Positions 24,026 to 32,414 of a stretch of DNA of 47,324 bases are shown here, in pieces. Source of the DNA: an uncultured Mediterraneibacter sp. (GTDB lineage: Bacteria; Bacillota; Clostridia; Lachnospirales; Lachnospiraceae); assembly GCA_934309345.1 (NCBI GenBank), contig CAKRDD010000025.1:1-47324 (forward strand). Direction: 5' to 3'. The translations under genes were made by a program, and so were the position numbers. The stretch's first letter is position 1. Each line of letters opens with the position of its first letter. The notes under the pieces were generated by a model. That model worked only from the letters and a program-made list of their open reading frames with translations, did no database searches and was not told where the DNA came from.

Positions 24026-24139
24026 CTACTGAAAGTTTTTTTCAATAGTCCGGAGGCTCTTTTCATCTATTCCAATAAAATTGGTTGCTGTTTTTAGCTG
24101 TATATTCAAGAACGCCTCGGCATTCTTGCTTTTTTTCGA
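24026..24139 (-). pseudogene. Possible 3' remnant of a lost gene
   Basis: An open minus-strand frame of 37 codons ends in TAG and contains the coding-like segments KNAEAFLNIQ and FIGIDEKSLRTIEKNFQ. It has no ATG or GTG start and is closed upstream by TAA at 24142. A proper terminator hairpin follows it after 25 bp. I do not recognise the protein. It may be the tail of a gene cut off when the KilA-N gene arrived. A chance open frame cannot be excluded at this length. Confidence 0.3.
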
Positions 24140-24214
24140 TTATACTGCTATCATCAAATCATATTAAAATTTCTATTTTTCCTCTGAGACCATGAATTCA
24201 AAAAGGAGTAGTAC

Positions 24215-25057
24215 ATGAAAATAAATGCCAACGGAACTGAAGTATCTATTTTAGGAAATATAGCCGATGAAAACTCATACATCTCCCTTACAGATATTGC
24301 TAAAAAGAAAGATTCATCCGATCCACGTATTGTAATAGCAAACTGGATGAGTTCATATTCTACTATTGATTTTCTTGCCACCTGGGAAAAACTCTATAAT
24401 CCTGATTTTAACCGTATGGAATTCCATACGGTTAGAAATGAGCCTGGGCGCTTAGTGATGACTCCGAAGCAATGGATTGAACGTATGAATGCAATTGGCA
24501 TAACATCCCACGCTGGACGTTACGGCGGCACTTATGCGCATAGCGATATTGCTTTTGAATTTGCATCATGGATTTCTCCTGAATTTAAGCTGTATCTCAT
24601 TAAAGATTACCAACGCTTAAAAGCTGATGAAGCTCAACGTTTAGCTATTGGTTGGGATACAAAGCGTGAACTTTCCAAAATTAATTATCGTATTCATACA
24701 GATGCAATTAAAGATATCTTGATTACACCAACTTTGTCTAAAAAAGAAATCAGTTATCAATATGCATCTGAAGCAGATTTGTTAAACATGGCACTATTTG
24801 GAAAAACGGCAAAGCAATGGCGAACAGAAACTGGAAATAAAAAATTGAATATGAGAGATTTTGCGAGTGTGGAACAACTTATTGTTTTAGTAAATCTCGA
24901 AAGCTTGAATGCCGACTTAATCAGACAAGGACTTTCTCCCGAACAACGTATCCAAAAACTTCGTGAAGTTGCTTATTATCAATTAAAATCTCTGGAATCC
25001 AGTAATATAACGAATCGATTAAAAGAAAATATAAAAAATACTCTTAGTTCAAATTAA
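24215..25057 (+). CDS. KilA-N domain protein
   Basis: This 280-residue protein has an N-terminal KilA-N DNA-binding domain, typical of phage and mobile-element genes. It shows SYISLTDIAKKK, the NWMSSYSTIDFLATWEKLYNP core, SHAGRYGGTYAHSDIAFEFASWISPEFKLYLIKDY, and a C-terminal helical region of unknown role. Stand-alone KilA-N proteins occur in many gut Firmicutes, often beside defence or phage genes, but no function is established. It is more AT-rich than its neighbours, is on the opposite strand, and has its own ribosome site and terminator, all consistent with acquisition as a single-gene cassette. Confidence 0.9.
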   Translation: MKINANGTEVSILGNIADENSYISLTDIAKKKDSSDPRIVIANWMSSYSTIDFLATWEKLYNPDFNRMEFHTVRNEPGRLVMTPKQWIERMNAIGITSHAGRYGGTYAHSDIAFEFASWISPEFKLYLIKDYQRLKADEAQRLAIGWDTKRELSKINYRIHTDAIKDILITPTLSKKEISYQYASEADLLNMALFGKTAKQWRTETGNKKLNMRDFASVEQLIVLVNLESLNADLIRQGLSPEQRIQKLREVAYYQLKSLESSNITNRLKENIKNTLSSN

Positions 25058-25066
25058 ATAGAACTC

Positions 25067-25118
25067 AAAAAGAGCATATCCTTAATCTAACAAATTGATT
25101 CGGGTATGCTCTCTTTTT
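25067..25118 (+). terminator. Terminator of the KilA-N gene (and of scrB from the other side)
   Basis: AAAAAGAGCATA pairs with TATGCTCTcTTTTT around a 26-nt loop. The A- and T-runs on both sides allow termination in both directions. Confidence 0.8.
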
Positions 25119-25140
25119 CAACACCTTATTCTGTTTTCAA

Positions 25141-26565
25141 CTATCGAATCTCTTCCATCACGATCTCAGCTCCCGCAGCCTCCACCGCAAAACTGTCTTT
25201 CTGTGGATAGAAGCGTGTGGAGAATACATATTCTCCGTCATTTACGAATACTTCGACCGAAGACTTATCCACAAGGATCTCCACATCGGAGATGTGATCT
25301 ACATCAACATAACGCATTCCTCTTCCTGCAGATACAGAATTTTTATCCTGACTTGTGAAATGCATCTCGAATCTTCCATTTTTATACTCAAGAATCAGTT
25401 CTTCATCAATCACTGTCCTGAATTCATTGTTCTGAATGCCTGAGATATTCACATCGTAGACTTTATATCCATTTTTTTTCAACATTCCGGCCGACTTATC
25501 CACAAGAGTTTTCCTCTTTTGCAATTCTCTGACCGGTCTCTGACAAACTTTGCCATCTTCCACAAATACTTCTCTTGGGAAAGTGAAGCAGTGCTGCCAC
25601 CCTTCTGCGATCGTCGAATTGGTATATTCTTCACAATCCGGCATTCCCATCCAACTGATATGGATTCTTCTGCCATCTTCTGTCTCAAAGCTCTGCGGAG
25701 CATAGTAATCAAATCCATAATCCCACAGCATATACTCGGAAAGCTTATAGTCTTCTAAAATACTTCCATTGATCAGAAAATATCCTGACTGATAAACATT
25801 TCTGTCGTCCCAGACACCACCTTCAAGCCCCTGCACAGAAGTAGAAAGAATCTTGATTCCGTCAACTTCAAAATAATCCGGGCATTCCCACATATAACCA
25901 AACGGTGCTTCTGATTCCACGCGGCTTCTGAAATTCCAATTAATCTTATCTACAGACTCAAAGATCAATGCCTGTCCGACATCTTCTTTTGTACGTGCAC
26001 CCTGAATCATGTAGTAAGTATCTCCTTCTTTCCACACTTTCGGGTCACGCACATGACAGGTCAGATCTGACGGATAATCTGTATTTCTCAGCAACTCCTT
26101 TTTCGGGCCAAAGGTCTTGCCATCCTCACTAACAACCAGAACGGTATTCGCTTCACGTCCTGTGTTAATGTAATCGAAATCTCCGTCTTCCAGTTTTACA
26201 TTTCCTGTATAGTAAATGTACATCTTGCCATCTTCGATAAATGTAGAACCGGAGTAAACTCCGTGGCAGTCAAATGGCTGATCTGGGTAAAGCTTCACGC
26301 CCTGGTACTCCCAGTCGATCATATCCCTGCTTGTGTAATGTCCCCACATCTTCACGCCGCCCTCAGCATTGAATGGAGAATACTGGAAGAATGCATGATA
26401 GATTCCATTCAACTGGCACAGTCCGTTCGGATCATTGAGCCAGCCCACCGGCGGCATCAGGTGCAGCTTCTCACGATGCGGCACGCCTTCTTTCTGCTCC
26501 TTTGCTTTCATCATCTCTTCTGTCATATCGACCAGTTTGATCAGGTCTCTTGTTAATGCATTCAT
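25141..26565 (-). CDS. scrB: Sucrose-6-phosphate hydrolase
   Basis: This 474-residue GH32 enzyme hydrolyses sucrose-6-phosphate, delivered by the PTS, to glucose-6-phosphate and fructose. Catalytic motifs are WLNDPNG with nucleophile Asp45, CHVRDPKVW, and WECPDYF with the acid/base Glu. QFSPF-type sequence appears as FFQYSPFNAEGG. It is followed by a beta-sandwich domain. Full length, with no signal peptide, consistent with a cytoplasmic phospho-sugar enzyme. It is 37 bp downstream of the sucrose PTS gene. A related fructan substrate cannot be excluded, but the neighbour supports sucrose. Confidence 0.94.
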   Translation of the reverse strand: MNALTRDLIKLVDMTEEMMKAKEQKEGVPHREKLHLMPPVGWLNDPNGLCQLNGIYHAFFQYSPFNAEGGVKMWGHYTSRDMIDWEYQGVKLYPDQPFDCHGVYSGSTFIEDGKMYIYYTGNVKLEDGDFDYINTGREANTVLVVSEDGKTFGPKKELLRNTDYPSDLTCHVRDPKVWKEGDTYYMIQGARTKEDVGQALIFESVDKINWNFRSRVESEAPFGYMWECPDYFEVDGIKILSTSVQGLEGGVWDDRNVYQSGYFLINGSILEDYKLSEYMLWDYGFDYYAPQSFETEDGRRIHISWMGMPDCEEYTNSTIAEGWQHCFTFPREVFVEDGKVCQRPVRELQKRKTLVDKSAGMLKKNGYKVYDVNISGIQNNEFRTVIDEELILEYKNGRFEMHFTSQDKNSVSAGRGMRYVDVDHISDVEILVDKSSVEVFVNDGEYVFSTRFYPQKDSFAVEAAGAEIVMEEIR

Positions 26566-26602
26566 GTTCTCGTCTCCCTCTTTTCATTTACAGACGTTCT
26601 AT

Positions 26603-28555
26603 TTATTTCTCAATCTTCATTGTCAGGTCGGCTGTTGTCACTGCGCCCGGTTCTGTCTTCTCTACTTTGCTGAATTCATCTGCATTTGTCAGAATCATCA
26701 TGGTTGTTGCCGGATGTCCTGCTGCCTTGATTGCTTCAAGATTTGCCTCAATCAGCACATCACCCTTGCGGACTTTCGCTCCGTCTGCCACTTTCTTCTC
26801 AAAGCCCTTTCCTTCCATAGAAACGGTGTCGATCCCGATGTGGATCAGAAGCTCAGCGCCACTCTCTGTTGCGATGCATACTGCATGTCCCGTCTCGAAG
26901 ATATTCATGACTTCACCGTCACAAGGTGCAACGATCTTACCATCTGCCGGCTCAACTGCAACGGTTGTTCCAAGCATCTCAGATGCAAATGTCTCGTCTG
27001 CTACTTCTGCAACCGGAACGATTGCTCCGTTGACCGGGCTTGTAAGCTCCTCTGCGGAAACATTTCCTGTGGCATTCTCTACGTCTGCGGATGCATTTCC
27101 TGTTGTATTCTCTGTCTGTGCTTCTTCTGCTTTCTCTACTGTTGTTGTCTCTGTTCCGGCGCTCTGAGTTGCCGGCTCTTTATCTTTGTAAATTATGAAG
27201 GAGATCACAAATGCTACTCCTACTGAAATTGCCATCTCAATAATGTACTGAAGCGGCTGATTCAGGCAAAGCAGGATACCGAAGATACCTGTTACTCCTG
27301 TTCCCTTTGCTCCAAGATGTACAAGTGATGCATACAGAGCTCCACATCCTCCACCAATACATCCTGCAATAAATGGTTTGAAGAATCTTAAGTTTACACC
27401 AAAGATTGCCGGCTCTGTAATTCCCATGAATGCACTAAGTGATGACGGAAGTGCAAGGGATTTAATCTTCTGATCTTTTGATTTAACTCCAACCGCCAAT
27501 GCTGCTGCACCCTGTGCTACATTTGCTGCACTTGCAAGTGGAAGCCAGTAAGTTACTCCGTATTTTGCCAGCTGGCCAATGTCGATTGCTGTGTACATCT
27601 GATGAATACCTGTTACTACTGTCGGTGCATACAAACCTCCCATGATCAGACTTCCAAGTCCGAGCGGAAGTGTCAGCATCCACTGGATTGCTCCAAGGAT
27701 CGCATTCTCACCCCATACGAAGATCGGTCCTACGATAGAAAATGTAAGATATCCTGTTACGAATACGCTGACAAGTGGTGTTACAAACAGGTCAAGTGCT
27801 GCCGGAACTACCTTGTGCAGCTTCTTCTCTAATACAGAAAGGATCCATACTGCAATAATAACCGGGATTACATGTCCCTGGTATCCAACCATGTCGATGT
27901 GATACAGTCCGAAGAATACGCTCTGTGTCTGCTGTACACCTTCTGTTGCAACTGTATATGCATTCTGCAGTGACGGATGAATCATGATCATACCGATAAC
28001 AGCTCCAAGATACTGGTTCGCTCCAAATGCTTTCGCAGCTGAAAATGCAATCAGGATCTGCAGGAATGTATAAGCGATATTACTGAACAGATTCGCAAAT
28101 ACATAAATAGAACTGCTTGTATCAATTGCTAAAAATCCATTTGCATTCATGAAATCCAGCGCATTCATGATTCCCATCAGGAAACCACTTGCTACGATAG
28201 CCGGAATAATCGGTACGAAAATATCACCTAACAGCTTGATAGCTTTCATAAACCAGTTCTGCTTCTCTGCCGCAGCTTCCTTTGCCTCAGCTTTTGTGCT
28301 TGCCGTAATACCTGCGATTGCGATAAACTCATCAAACACCTTATTCACTGTTCCTGTTCCAAGAATGATCTGAAGCTGTCCAGATGCCTCAAATACTCCC
28401 TTCACTCCATCCACATTCTCTATTGCCTCTTTATCTGCCTTACTGTTATCTGCAATAACAAGACGAAGACGCGTTGCGCAGTGTGCTGCGGATACAATAT
28501 TCTTGCTTCCACCTACATATCCCAGAATCTCTTGGGCAGTTTTCCTATAATCCAT
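26603..28555 (-). CDS. scrA: Sucrose-type PTS transporter, EIIBCA
   Basis: This 650-residue single-chain phosphotransferase permease has a IIB domain with the phospho-Cys26 in HCATRLRL. A ten-segment IIC domain (about 105-455) is followed by an Ala/Thr/Glu linker and a C-terminal Glc-type IIA domain with the phospho-His in LLIHIGIDTVSMEG. The beta-glucoside/sucrose subfamily is indicated by domain order. Sucrose is assigned because the next gene is scrB. It imports and phosphorylates the sugar at C6 of glucose. It is expressed from a promoter with a LacI-type operator just upstream. Confidence 0.92.
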   Translation of the reverse strand: MDYRKTAQEILGYVGGSKNIVSAAHCATRLRLVIADNSKADKEAIENVDGVKGVFEASGQLQIILGTGTVNKVFDEFIAIAGITASTKAEAKEAAAEKQNWFMKAIKLLGDIFVPIIPAIVASGFLMGIMNALDFMNANGFLAIDTSSSIYVFANLFSNIAYTFLQILIAFSAAKAFGANQYLGAVIGMIMIHPSLQNAYTVATEGVQQTQSVFFGLYHIDMVGYQGHVIPVIIAVWILSVLEKKLHKVVPAALDLFVTPLVSVFVTGYLTFSIVGPIFVWGENAILGAIQWMLTLPLGLGSLIMGGLYAPTVVTGIHQMYTAIDIGQLAKYGVTYWLPLASAANVAQGAAALAVGVKSKDQKIKSLALPSSLSAFMGITEPAIFGVNLRFFKPFIAGCIGGGCGALYASLVHLGAKGTGVTGIFGILLCLNQPLQYIIEMAISVGVAFVISFIIYKDKEPATQSAGTETTTVEKAEEAQTENTTGNASADVENATGNVSAEELTSPVNGAIVPVAEVADETFASEMLGTTVAVEPADGKIVAPCDGEVMNIFETGHAVCIATESGAELLIHIGIDTVSMEGKGFEKKVADGAKVRKGDVLIEANLEAIKAAGHPATTMMILTNADEFSKVEKTEPGAVTTADLTMKIEK

Positions 28556-28581
28556 GATTACTCTCCCTTCCTTTTTCGATG

Positions 28582-28595
28582 TGTAATCGATTTCA
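28582..28595 (-). promoter_or_regulatory. LacI-type operator of the scr genes
   Basis: TGTAATCGATTTCA is a near-perfect palindrome with central CG (one mismatched pair), the usual form of a LacI-family site. It lies 15-28 bp after the -10 of the scr promoter. The likely ligand-dependent binder is the LacI protein encoded just upstream. Confidence 0.7.
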
Positions 28596-28609
28596 TATCT
28601 TATGATTTT

Positions 28610-28638
28610 ATATTAAATAAAAAAATGCCATTTGTAAA
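28610..28638 (-). promoter_or_regulatory. Promoter of scrA-scrB
   Basis: The minus strand has TTTACA (28638-28633), a 17-bp spacer and TAATAT (28615-28610). The -35 hexamer lies in the loop of the terminator hairpin of the upstream LacI gene, so terminator and promoter are merged. Confidence 0.65.
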
Positions 28639-28650
28639 GATGGCATTTTT
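28621..28650 (-). terminator. Terminator of the sucrose regulator gene
   Basis: AAAAATGCCAT pairs with ATGGCATTTTT around an 8-nt loop (28632-28639). It ends the regulator's transcript 54 bp past its stop and can work on both strands. Confidence 0.8.
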
Positions 28651-28703
28651 ACTGATTCTGATTCTTCTGTTTTGTTCAACTTGCACTATACTCTTAATTA
28701 CTT

Positions 28704-29762
28704 TCATTCAAATCTATTCACGATCTGGAATCCTAACTTCATATGTACCGGCACCGAATTTTTCTCTTCAATCTGCTCAAGTAAGAGCTCTGCACCCTTG
28801 ATCCCGCTTGTTTTATACCCAAAATGAACCGTTGGAATTCCTCCGGTCACAGCCTTTAACATCTGATTATCACCAAAACCTGTGACACATATTCCAGACT
28901 GTTCCAAAATATGCAGCATCCTTGCACCAGAATTCTGAACCGATTTCGGAACCGCCTTTTTACTCTGTCCGATCAATGCCTCGATTGCTCCTGCTGCAAT
29001 CGTATCTGTTGCGCATGATATGATATCGATTTCAGTTTCTTTACTCAACAAATCCACTACTGCTTCATATCCACCATTCATTGTAAATTCTGATTCGCGT
29101 CTGTACCGTTGATCATCAAAGGAAATCCCTGCTTCCTGAAGTCCCTTACGGAACCCATCTTCTCTGGCAGCACCTGCTGCCTTATCTTCACGAGTAACAC
29201 CGATATATGCAATCTTGCAGTCTTCTGGTCTTCCACCATTCTGCTTCAGTGCCTTCAGCGCAACTTCTTGTCCCATCGCTCTTCCGGCACCATAATCATC
29301 ATGATAGATACAACTTGCCATTTCTGTCTCCTGTCCTACAATCACAACCGGAACCTTTGATTCTTTCAAAAATCTCCGATGCTCGTCTGTAAGCACTGTA
29401 CCGATCAGTACAATTCCATCTACCGGATAACTTTCAAAGATTCTCAGATAAGTCAGCTCATTCTTTGGCTGGTTATCCGTACTTGCAAGAAGCATCTGAT
29501 ATCCTCTTGCCGAAAGAACCTGTTCAATTCCCGCTGTAATCCGGCTGATTGATTCTGAATTGATCTTCGGAGCCACTACACCAACCAGATGTGCACGTCC
29601 GGTTCTTAAGATTCTTGCCTGAGTAGACGGCTGATATCCTGTCTTCTCAATCACTTTACGAATCTGCTCCTTCTTCTGTTCACTCACATATCCGCCATTC
29701 AAATATCTTGATACTGCTGCGCTGGACACCCCTGCCATCTGCGCAATCTCTTTTATCGTCAT
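28704..29762 (-). CDS. scrR: LacI-family sucrose regulator
   Basis: This repressor of about 352 residues has an N-terminal helix-turn-helix (TIKEIAQMAGVSSAAVSRYLNGG) and a periplasmic-binding-protein-like sugar domain, including GVVAPKINSES and GFGDNQMLKAVTGGIPTVHF. The start is placed at 29762, directly before the HTH and preceded by AAGGCAGG. The longer frame to 29858 adds 32 residues not seen in the family. Position and the operator at 28582 indicate control of scrA-scrB. The effector is inferred to be a sucrose-derived sugar (phosphate). Confidence 0.88.
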   Translation of the reverse strand: MTIKEIAQMAGVSSAAVSRYLNGGYVSEQKKEQIRKVIEKTGYQPSTQARILRTGRAHLVGVVAPKINSESISRITAGIEQVLSARGYQMLLASTDNQPKNELTYLRIFESYPVDGIVLIGTVLTDEHRRFLKESKVPVVIVGQETEMASCIYHDDYGAGRAMGQEVALKALKQNGGRPEDCKIAYIGVTREDKAAGAAREDGFRKGLQEAGISFDDQRYRRESEFTMNGGYEAVVDLLSKETEIDIISCATDTIAAGAIEALIGQSKKAVPKSVQNSGARMLHILEQSGICVTGFGDNQMLKAVTGGIPTVHFGYKTSGIKGAELLLEQIEEKNSVPVHMKLGFQIVNRFE

Positions 29763-29913
29763 TGTACACTGCCTGCCTTTATTCCCCTGATTTTCAAAAT
29801 TATCCAGATCCATTTCCGTTCTTTTTCTGACTTCGACCTGAATCTGAATGACATTCACATTTTAACATTCAACAGACAAATATGCAACGACGTTACGCTA
29901 CATCATTCTTTCT

Positions 29914-30858
29914 CTACCTGTTACTGTTCACACGATGTGCGACCAGCAACGCATCTCGCCATTTTAAATCGCCTTTGGCGATGGGGCGAGATGCATTCAA
30001 GTCAAAACACGCATCCTCCGTGTCAATCAGCGGAGTGATTGACACGGGAGTGAACAGTAACCTGTCCCTATCATATAAAAATCCATAAAGTATTACTCTT
30101 CCATTCGTCTGATCGTTGGAACAAGTCGATAACCCGATGATCCTGTCCCACCCTTCCTCTCCTTTTTTCTCAGGAAGACGATACTGCACTGCGTGTGCCC
30201 TTATATACTCCATCAGCTCTTCCAGATTCTCTTTCTTATAATCTTGCGGATTATAAATAACTTCATCATACGCATCCGTCTCCACACAGGCGAACCACTG
30301 GATTTTTTCTAACTGTTCATTCAGATATAGCGTACCTGTTTTGTGCGATTCAAAATACTCCTTTTCTTTATAATTCATCACATCTCCAAACATTGCGCCA
30401 TTGTCCATATGGTGACCATATAACAAACTGTAACTGTCAATAAATTTTCTGTCATTTCTGCTATCCAGAAAAATACTTCCGGAAATAGCAAATTCTCCAT
30501 AAATATCCTGGTTGATATATTCCAAATTTGTTTCTCCCTGCACAACCGGATAATCGATTTTTGTTCCGTCTACCGTCAGCCAGGCACACACATCCGGATT
30601 GATTTTCTGAAGTTCCTGCAGGGACGGACTTTCATCCGTTTTCCCCACAGGTTTATATTTCATCAATTCTCCGCTGATAAACGCACGTCGGTTGATCTGA
30701 CAGGTATCCCATAATGAATACGCACCATAAAGAAGCATAAGAATAATAAAGAGTGCTGCCAGAATTTCCAATATCTTATTTCCTGCTTTTATAACTTTAA
30801 AAAACAGCGCTTCTCTCTGTTCCCCTGCTGCCTGACCTTCTGTCGTTTCGTTTATCAT
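29914..30858 (-). CDS. Class B-type pilus sortase with element-derived tail
   Basis: This transpeptidase is related to SrtB and streptococcal pilus SrtC. It has a cytoplasmic N-terminus, a membrane anchor (about 29-50) and the catalytic His149 (YGHHMDNG), Cys246 (LSTC) and Arg254 (NGRVILYG). It should link pilin subunits in this operon. Residues 1-266 are the normal protein. Residues 267-314 are encoded by the 140-bp palindromic insert and its duplicated CAGG, and have no resemblance to sortases. The insertion adds exactly 48 codons and keeps the original TAG. The start overlaps the pilin stop as ATGA. Activity with the added tail is unknown. Confidence 0.92.
   Translation of the reverse strand: MINETTEGQAAGEQREALFFKVIKAGNKILEILAALFIILMLLYGAYSLWDTCQINRRAFISGELMKYKPVGKTDESPSLQELQKINPDVCAWLTVDGTKIDYPVVQGETNLEYINQDIYGEFAISGSIFLDSRNDRKFIDSYSLLYGHHMDNGAMFGDVMNYKEKEYFESHKTGTLYLNEQLEKIQWFACVETDAYDEVIYNPQDYKKENLEELMEYIRAHAVQYRLPEKKGEEGWDRIIGLSTCSNDQTNGRVILYGFLYDRDRLLFTPVSITPLIDTEDACFDLNASRPIAKGDLKWRDALLVAHRVNSNR
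29921..30060. mobile_element. 140-bp palindromic MITE-like element inserted in the sortase gene
   Basis: Terminal inverted repeats TTACTGTTCAC (29921-29931) and GTGAACAGTAA (30050-30060) enclose two further strong hairpins. These are GCATCTCGCC/GGCGAGATGC (29951-29994, with inner ATCGCCtttGGCGAT) and GTGTCAATCA/TGATTGACAC (30020-30045). The flanks are CCTG on both sides (29917-29920 and 30061-30064), a probable 4-bp target duplication. No transposase is encoded, so it would have to move with a helper. Removing the element plus one CCTG restores a sortase ending just before the same stop codon. Confidence 0.8.
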
Positions 30859-31886
30859 GCTCTTTTTCTACGAAAGAAAACTGATCCAAGTGCGCCTGCC
30901 GCACCTACAAGCAATACGTATGGTGTGTATTTCTTTGCAACTCCTGTTACTACAGCTGCATCTTTCTCATTCACATACTGAACTACTGTACCATCTTCTC
31001 TTGTAGTTCCTGTCTTTGTTCCGGTCGCAGTTGTTTCTCCATCAATCGTAGTAGTATATCCATCTTTATTCGCATCTGTCTCTGTTACAGTGTATTCATC
31101 AGATTCTGTCAATCCATAAATCGTAATCGAACCTGTATCAGAAATCTGGTAAGAAGTTTCCGCTTCATTACTTGTGATGTATTGTGTAATTGCCTGTGCA
31201 TTTGCATTTTTCTTCACTACAACTTTGTAGAGTTCTCCCTGTCCACCATTTACCGCAACCTTGAATTCGAAGGATTTATTTTTAACTCCCTGATTTCCTG
31301 TGATCGTTTTTTTGATCGTCACATCATGCGTTGTATCATTTTCTGCACCATAATCATTAGTAAATTCAAGATCACCTTTTTCACCGTTATTTTCTGTAAT
31401 TACATTTCCGACATAAAGTGCTCCATCGGCTCCGTTATATACAAAAAGATAAACATCTCTGCTTGCTGTATCATAATCGATTCCTTCATAAGAACCTGCA
31501 TCTTCCGTCACAACATAATGATAAACACCGGCATGTTCAAATACCCCTGCATTAATTTCCAATGTTGCATTCTTGCTGTAAGCTGCTGCCAGTGTGTCTT
31601 CTCCTGATGGCTGGAATCCGATTGTCTGGGTAGCCGTGATTCCACCTGTCACACCAGCATATACTACATTATCTCTCCAATTTTCTGCTGCTTCACCATT
31701 CTCCACATGAAACGAAAATGAAGTGTTTGGCTGGTATGTATTTCCATCCGTTGTCACCGTTTTCTTCAGATTCAGCTGTGTAATCGGTTCATTTTCCTCG
31801 GCTGACGCATTTACCACACAAACTGACATCATCATCATGCTCGCCATTGCCATTGCTGAAATACGTCCTGCTGTTTTCTTATTCAT
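30855..31886 (-). CDS. FctA/Spy0128-type pilus backbone pilin
   Basis: This 343-residue secreted protein has a signal peptide (to about Ala29), two FctA-like beta domains (about 36-180 and 186-308), a sorting signal, a hydrophobic stretch and an RRKRA tail. Each domain shows the pattern for an internal Lys-Asn isopeptide bond with a catalytic Glu. The likely sets are K41/K42-E128-N177 and K192/K193-E269-N306, as in Spy0128. The sorting signal reads VVTGV near 312-316, lacking the Pro of the usual (V/P)PTG form. The pilin is predicted to be polymerised by the downstream sortase into a covalent pilus. Confidence 0.88.
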   Translation of the reverse strand: MNKKTAGRISAMAMASMMMMSVCVVNASAEENEPITQLNLKKTVTTDGNTYQPNTSFSFHVENGEAAENWRDNVVYAGVTGGITATQTIGFQPSGEDTLAAAYSKNATLEINAGVFEHAGVYHYVVTEDAGSYEGIDYDTASRDVYLFVYNGADGALYVGNVITENNGEKGDLEFTNDYGAENDTTHDVTIKKTITGNQGVKNKSFEFKVAVNGGQGELYKVVVKKNANAQAITQYITSNEAETSYQISDTGSITIYGLTESDEYTVTETDANKDGYTTTIDGETTATGTKTGTTREDGTVVQYVNEKDAAVVTGVAKKYTPYVLLVGAAGALGSVFFRRKRA

Positions 31887-31922
31887 AATCTCTACCTCAC
31901 TTTTTATTCTGATTTCCGGGTT

Positions 31923-32414
31923 TCAAATATCTGACCGGCGGAGTACCGTAATTACTCTGCCTTTTACCTCTTTGTCCTTCACAGCACCAAAATACCGGCT
32001 GTCTTTTGCATTTCCTCGTTGATCTCCCAGAATAAAATATTCTCCGCTCTTCAGCGTCAGTGGATAGACCGTGTCACTTTCGTATTGCGGTGTATCATAG
32101 AAAATATCATTTTCTACAATCTTACTTCCATTGATCTTTACCTCTTCGTCCTCTGTAATCTCTACCGTATCGCCGCCGGCTGCGATCACTCTGCCCACAT
32201 ATTTCTCTCCCGCTTTCTGAATGACCACCACATCCCCGCTTTTTGGTTTTTCCAGTCGATAATAAAAGAGCAGATCTCCCGCACTGATGCGTGGCGACAT
32301 GTCATTGTTTTTCATGGTTGTAATACCAAATAACAGTCCGAACAAAACCCACAGAAATACCAGAAGAAATGCAAGACGAATCAGAAAAAGATGAATCTCT
32401 CCTTTTAATTTCAT
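31923..32414 (-). CDS. Signal-peptidase-like pilus assembly protein (SipA/LepA-like)
   Basis: This 163-residue type I signal peptidase fold has one N-terminal membrane segment (about 9-30). The catalytic pair is replaced. The Ser of the S-M-x-P motif is Asp38 (NDMSPRISAGD), and the general-base Lys before RVI is Gly74 (YVGRVIAAGGD). The same Asp/Gly pair is known from SipA of Streptococcus pyogenes pilus loci, which is needed for pilus assembly without peptidase activity. Box E is kept as GDQRGNAKDSR. Its start overlaps the adhesin stop as ATGA. Role as a pilus chaperone is inferred from this and from gene order. Confidence 0.88.
   Translation of the reverse strand: MKLKGEIHLFLIRLAFLLVFLWVLFGLLFGITTMKNNDMSPRISAGDLLFYYRLEKPKSGDVVVIQKAGEKYVGRVIAAGGDTVEITEDEEVKINGSKIVENDIFYDTPQYESDTVYPLTLKSGEYFILGDQRGNAKDSRYFGAVKDKEVKGRVITVLRRSDI

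Noticed and set aside
24107..24138. Plus-strand terminator (AAGAACGCC/GGCATTCTT plus T-run)
   Set aside because: The hairpin and T-run look good, but no plus-strand gene ends there and the same bases form part of the candidate minus-strand gene remnant. Kept only as an alternative reading.
29921..30060. CRISPR-like or attachment-site repeat
   Set aside because: It is a nested palindrome with terminal inverted repeats and a target duplication; there are no spaced direct repeats, cas genes or integrase.
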